From Vespa crabro (lineage: Eukaryota; Arthropoda; Insecta; Hymenoptera; Vespidae): a DNA stretch of 64,000 nucleotides. The stretch lies in the NCBI RefSeq assembly GCF_910589235.1, contig NC_060956.1, positions 17,704,999 through 17,768,998 on the forward strand. Reading direction: 5' to 3'. Position numbers and translations under genes: made by a program. Positions 59,839-64,000 of this stretch are shown in pieces. The stretch's first letter is position 1. Every line of letters starts with the position of its first letter. Below the pieces are notes generated by a model. That model was not told the origin of the DNA, searched no databases, and saw only the letters and a list, made by a program, of their open reading frames with translations.

Positions 59839-60693
59839 AGTGGGAGAAGATGGAAAGAAAAAAGTGCTGGATCGTCGTTGCTAGTTTGAAATTTCAAATT
59901 CATTTACGTGCAAGCCGCTACGAGTTTTAATCCGCTTTAATTATGAAAAATCGTCGAGCGTCGACTGTCTTCCTCCCTCTTTCCTTTTCCTCTCTCATCG
60001 TCTGTCTGACTTCTCTCCAGACATTTTGCTCTCTCTCTCTCTCTCTCTTTCTCTTTCTTTCTTTCTTTCTCTCTTTCATTCCCTGTCTTTCTCATTTCTT
60101 TCCACCGAAGTTGCATCATCATCAGCTTTGGTCCTTTTCGCCGGTCGATTCATCGCTTCTAGTTTATTGCTGCTCCTTACGTAATTAAGTTGATTACGCA
60201 GATACTTCGCTGACATGATATTTGATACTTTATAATACCAAATATCTAATAAAAGCTTGATATTGAAATATAAGAAACAATAATCGTTCGTAATATTGTA
60301 ATGTCAGAGGTCTTAAACTTTTGTAGTTTTTAACTATCTCATGAGTTTCAAATAGTTCCTAATGAATTTTTTAACTTTATACTTTGGATTAGAGAAAAAT
60401 TGCATTACCGTCTTCGTCACGTTATAATTCATACCATTGGAAATTGTATTCATTGATGTTTTTATATATAAATATTGTGCTTTCGTTGTCTTGCTTTCTT
60501 TAAAACGGTTGGCCAATCGAACACGTGGTGAAATTCTTGATATAACAATTTTTCCAAAGCTTCTTGCTCGACTGCGTAATATTCCTCAATTATTTGTTGT
60601 GCCTGTCAACGGAATAAATTTATTATTATTATTATTTTTTTTTTTTTTCATAAGATTAAGTTTGAAAGACAAATGATCTTTCTAAAGATTTTC

Positions 60694-60725
<32 letters not shown>

Positions 60726-60795
60726 AAAATAAGAAATACGATTAAGCAGTCGTGAGTTTACTGTAAGAAATCGTCTAATCGTATCGCAATGAATT

Positions 60796-63286
60796 CTATT
60801 TCATTTTCACCTCTTCTTGAACCTTAGATTTCTCAGTAGGGATTTCGGTCATTAATTTTGTATCTTTCAAGGGCTTCGACATGATGTAAGGCAAGGATAT
60901 TTGATCGCGATCGTCCGATTTATGATCGATTTCCTGCTCCGGAAAGAGAAAAGTTAAGGTCTCCTTGAAAATCTGGTCTCGTTCTTGCAAAATCTTGTGA
61001 ATTTTTCTATCTTTTCTCTGAGCTTCTTGGCGTAATTTTAAAATTGGCGCTCGTTGTCTCTCAAGAACGTCCCTCCTGAGACCTTTCTTCTCGAGGACAG
61101 TTATTTGCATGCGTTTCATTTCCATCTCACGCCAACGTTCTTTAGTTTCTTCTATAAATTGCCAAGGCTTCCGTTTCTGAAATATTCCAATCGAGATATT
61201 ATTTTATCTCGATCGAATATCAAAGAATCTATCTAACTAAAAGGGAAATCATTCTAAAGAATGAAAGTCAATAGCGATTAATAAACTCGATCGCAATACT
61301 GATCTCCATCCATTTTTTTCTTTTGTAAGAATGCTCGATAGGTATAGCATACTTTTCTTTTTGTCTTTTCTTCTTCTTTGGCTTTCCTTAATATCTCGGC
61401 CATTTCTTCTTGTTGCTTTATTTTTGCTTCTAAACGTTTCTCTTCTACTTCCTTCTCGTCTAATTTCTTTTTCTTATGGATCCTTTCAAAGTTCTTTATA
61501 TTCCAAGCATCTTGCCAGTTTTTAAATTTAGATATCTGCTCGGATAAAGCGTACGTTTGTATTAACTTCGTATAGAAATGGAAATTGATAATAAAAGATA
61601 AATAATCGGTTTACTCTATCGACTTGCTGATCGACATAATCTTGCATCCATTTAATATCGCTAACGTCGAACGTTAGTAATATTGGAGGGGCGGTGAATA
61701 TTCTCAGAGTACCATTATAGTCGCAGATTGCTATGCATTGTGGGTCCAAGGGTAACTCATGTATATAAACGCCCATAATTATATGGCCAGACACGCTTTG
61801 CGTAATAGTCGGTTCTTGACTCTTGACGATGAAGTCCCAAATTTCTATGGATCCGTCTAATCGCGCCAAAAGTAAAATCGTTGGACGGATGTTGGTCCAG
61901 CAGCAACCCGAGTAACTAAATAAAAATGATACTTTATATTTCATAGAATAAGTCTACGGAAAGTAATTTAAATGCGTAACCGAAGTTTCATTTTATTTTA
62001 TAAACGTAACGTCGTTTTATACGCTCGTATTTTATATCCGTAACAAGAACCAGCCGAGCTTCAGGCGATGAAGAGATCTTGGACCAAACGATGTATATGT
62101 GTGTAACAACGTCGAAAGGTACGGGCTCTATCGAAAATAGCTTTCATTAACGAAGCGGTGTTGGTGCTCGTGTTGTAACCGTAAGTTATGGCTGTATTGT
62201 CATGCAGATCATACCGAAAGTTCGGTTTCCACTAGCGAAAACTACATACAGGCGATGCATCCAAAACGAGCGAGGTGCTTGCGCAGCAATACGAAACGCT
62301 ACTGCGGCAATTACATGCTGTGCATTGCGGCAATTTATCGTACGAGCTGCTCGTTATTTTTACTACGGATGAAACGCAGCCCATTATGGCACGTATGTAT
62401 GTTTACGTATATTCATACTGTCACTTCTCGATTCTATATCGACGTTTCTCCTAGACAAGTAATCTATTTCTAGTCGATCGATGACCTACATTTTCTTTCA
62501 TCATATCACGATATATGTATATGTCTATATCCGAGTCTATATGTATTTAAGCCGATCCATCGATGTGATAATGAATATGATAACGAACGTGATAGCAAAC
62601 AAGAATGGAGAGGGTTGAGTAGGTGAACTAAAAAGCAGCGATATTGGATTTTTCGTCGCTTACCGCAGTTCCGATTTTTTCCAAATAACCGGCTCTCCAA
62701 AGTCCTCTCTCCAAACAGCAAAAATACGTCCGCCTACGGTAGCAACGATATTCTTGTGAAACTCGGATCTCGCCATGTGCGTAACCGGCCCATCGTGTAT
62801 ACGCTTTATCCATTTCCATTTGCATTTTTCTCTATTAGTCAAATTGTTAACGTCTGAAGGGTTTTCGAATCCCTCCCAAGTAATGAGTCCGACGTAACCT
62901 GTGTAATTTCGATAATCCGTCGTTTATTTGACAATAATATCAAACGTGATACGATAAAAGTAAGCCTACCTTCGACTGTGCCAATAAAAATTTCCGGTTC
63001 CATTATATAATCGGGTTTTTCCAATATGAATTTAAAGCATCGTCTTGTTGAAATATCCATCTTCATAACTGGAAATGCTTCGTCTTTCTTTAATTTTGGG
63101 AAGTACATGGTGAACGTGCTTAACATCGGATAACGACTCTCGTTTGGATATTGAATGAAAAGTATGTAATATGGTTTCCAAATACGATCGAACGATCGTA
63201 AGGGTGAAACAGATTCCATCAATATAGGAGGATATGCTTTTTTTTGATTTACTTTCTTAGTTTCCTCCTTTCTCGGTATGTTTTCC
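60796..63286 (-). CDS. Axonemal dynein intermediate chain, DNAI3/WDR63-like (3' part)
   Basis: Five minus-strand exons (62970-63286, 62664-62898, 61615-61915, 61353-61565, 60796-61176) join in phase to about 480 codons ending TAG. The order of motifs follows the C-terminal half of WDR63/DNAI3: SFDRIWKPYYILFIQY, EIFIGTVEGYVGLITWEGF, IHDGPVTHMARSEFHKNI, VATVGGRIFAVWREDFGEPV, LLLARLDGSIEIWDFIVKS with QEPTITQS (WD repeats), CIAICDYNGTLRIF, then a long charged coiled coil (KRLEAKIKQQEEMAEILRKA). The family acts in inner-arm dynein assembly in cilia and sperm flagella. The tail after the coiled coil is longer than in human WDR63. The N-terminal WD repeats are missing: a TGA lies just before the leftmost acceptor, so more 5' exons must lie to the right, probably outside the window. 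Confidence 0.85.
61916..62663. other. DNAI3-like intron with a GC-rich block
   Basis: A 748-base intron between WD exons. Its middle (about 62190-62400) is clearly richer in G+C and CpG than normal intron. A CAG at 62207 is followed by 54 open codons to TGA at 62370, and a second frame (from 62255) is open longer. Neither translation resembles DNAI3 or anything I know. Confidence 0.4.
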
Positions 63287-63327
63287 CTTCAAACAGATTG
63301 CGTTTTAATTAGACCCATGTATGGAGA

Positions 63328-63618
63328 ATGTTAGGATTCAATCATAGGAAGGAGGTAAAGGAATTCGATATGCGATTTGACGAGCAATCGATGATTAGAA
63401 AGGAGGACCTATCCATCAATTTTCGAATGTACGCAATGTTAGTGAGAGTGCACGAGAATGGTGGATATACGACGGAGTTACTAGGGCCATTAGAGTTCGG
63501 CAGAGTCGAGAGTTTCTCGAAGAGGGATGAGAAGCGAAGATGGAAAGTGGTGGGTGATCGCGGAGAATGGCCGGTTAGGATCGGCCAGAGGATGCAGACG
63601 TTTCTCATGGCCGTTTAG
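63328..63618 (+). CDS. Possible small orphan ORF (96 codons)
   Basis: A true ATG opens 96 codons to TAG in a GC-richer stretch at the right end, in what is probably an upstream intron or 5' flank of the DNAI3-like gene. The frame is not low complexity (FDEQSMIRKEDLSINFRMY, then GYTTELLGPLEFGRVESF and RWKVVGDRGEWPVRIGQRM). The opposite strand is also open for 88 codons, which is typical of GC-rich chance frames. No family is recognised. It could be a real short gene, an exon, or nothing. Confidence 0.25.
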   Translation: MLGFNHRKEVKEFDMRFDEQSMIRKEDLSINFRMYAMLVRVHENGGYTTELLGPLEFGRVESFSKRDEKRRWKVVGDRGEWPVRIGQRMQTFLMAV

Positions 63619-64000
63619 CTCGCGACAAGTTCCTCAGGGGGCGTGGACGAACATTCAAAGTCACTAACTTCGCTCCCGGCAGACGGTTGGTGTAATTCTC
63701 GTTGGTGGTTATCAATTGGCAGCTCAGGTCGTAGCTCACGTTATCTAACATCGAGTTGACCCTGCGGCTCTTTAATGAGTTCGCTTGCCGCTGACGTAGT
63801 CACTCGGAAGGATGAAAGACTTTAAACGAGCTTGGAAGACGAACGGAGCAGAATGCTAAAGCTCGTAAGAGCTTTACTTGGAAAAGCTTCGAGGTAAACG
63901 AAGGAGAATGATCAGAGTAATCGCATTCATCGATTGCGATTATCAAGATTGAGTTTTAGCATATAACGAAAAAGTTGCTATCGTAATATTTTCGATCGAC
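63619..64000. other. Right-end flank, no gene seen
   Basis: Moderately GC-rich non-repetitive sequence with no convincing frame and no recognisable DNAI3 exon. It may be intron or promoter of that gene. Confidence 0.4.

Larger units (their letters stand above)
47404..60795. other. 13 kb gene desert, dense in microsatellites
   Basis: No gene can be supported. GA/CT tracts lie at 48750-48812, 49040-49118, 51193-51229, 54379-54446, 56762-56859, 57839-57864, 59773-59834 and 60031-60080. TA tracts lie near 53190-53262, AAAT units at 48207-48241, and AAG/AAAAAG units at 53887-53964. GC- and CpG-richer islands at about 48440-48620, 49490-49770, 50170-50420, 52640-52860, 56930-57210 and 59390-59740 stand out from the AT background and may be regulatory elements or unrecognised exons. 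Confidence 0.5.

Overview
The window is nuclear DNA from an insect, most likely a hymenopteran. It is AT-rich, genes have small introns (mostly 60-750 bp) with ordinary splice signals, and long non-coding stretches are saturated with microsatellites: (TA)n, (CT/GA)n, (CA/GT)n, (ATT)n and poly-T. A vespid wasp or ant fits this texture best, but that is inference. The vasopressin/oxytocin-like (inotocin-type) receptor at 39.9-41.5 kb argues against honey bee, from which that system is reported missing.

Layout. 1-14.1 kb is repeat-rich non-coding DNA with one short GC-rich block near 7.6 kb that reads like a stray exon. 14.1-21.5 kb (+) is a complete 15-exon gene for a NACHT/WD-repeat STAND ATPase (NWD1 / QUI-1 family). 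23.4-28.0 kb (-) is the bifunctional PAPS synthase gene, with two candidate first exons. 30.4-31.5 kb (+) is a diverged XRCC4 homologue. 32.0-32.9 kb (-) is a small SAM-domain protein. 33.6-35.3 kb (+) is RGP1, the partner of RIC1 in the RAB6 exchange factor. 35.6-38.6 kb (-) is a bHLH transcription factor of the Sage/Mesp type, with an unrecognised two-exon gene on the opposite strand inside one of its introns. 39.9-41.5 kb (-) is the inotocin-type GPCR. 41.5-60.8 kb is a gene-poor desert holding one convincing orphan exon (a cysteine-rich secreted-type C-terminus, 47.1-47.4 kb). 60.8-63.3 kb (-) is the 3' part of a DNAI3/WDR63 axonemal dynein intermediate chain gene whose 5' exons lie to the right of what can be recognised.

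The genes form no pathway together. They are a mixed set (sulfation, DNA repair, Golgi trafficking, neuropeptide signalling, cilia), as expected for ordinary insect chromosomal DNA. Splice junctions were assigned by reading donor and acceptor signals and checking that reading phase is kept across every junction. The full models total whole codon numbers: about 1584 aa for NWD1-like, 625 for PAPSS, 329 for XRCC4, 235 for the SAM protein, 385 for RGP1, 291 for the bHLH and 348 for the receptor.
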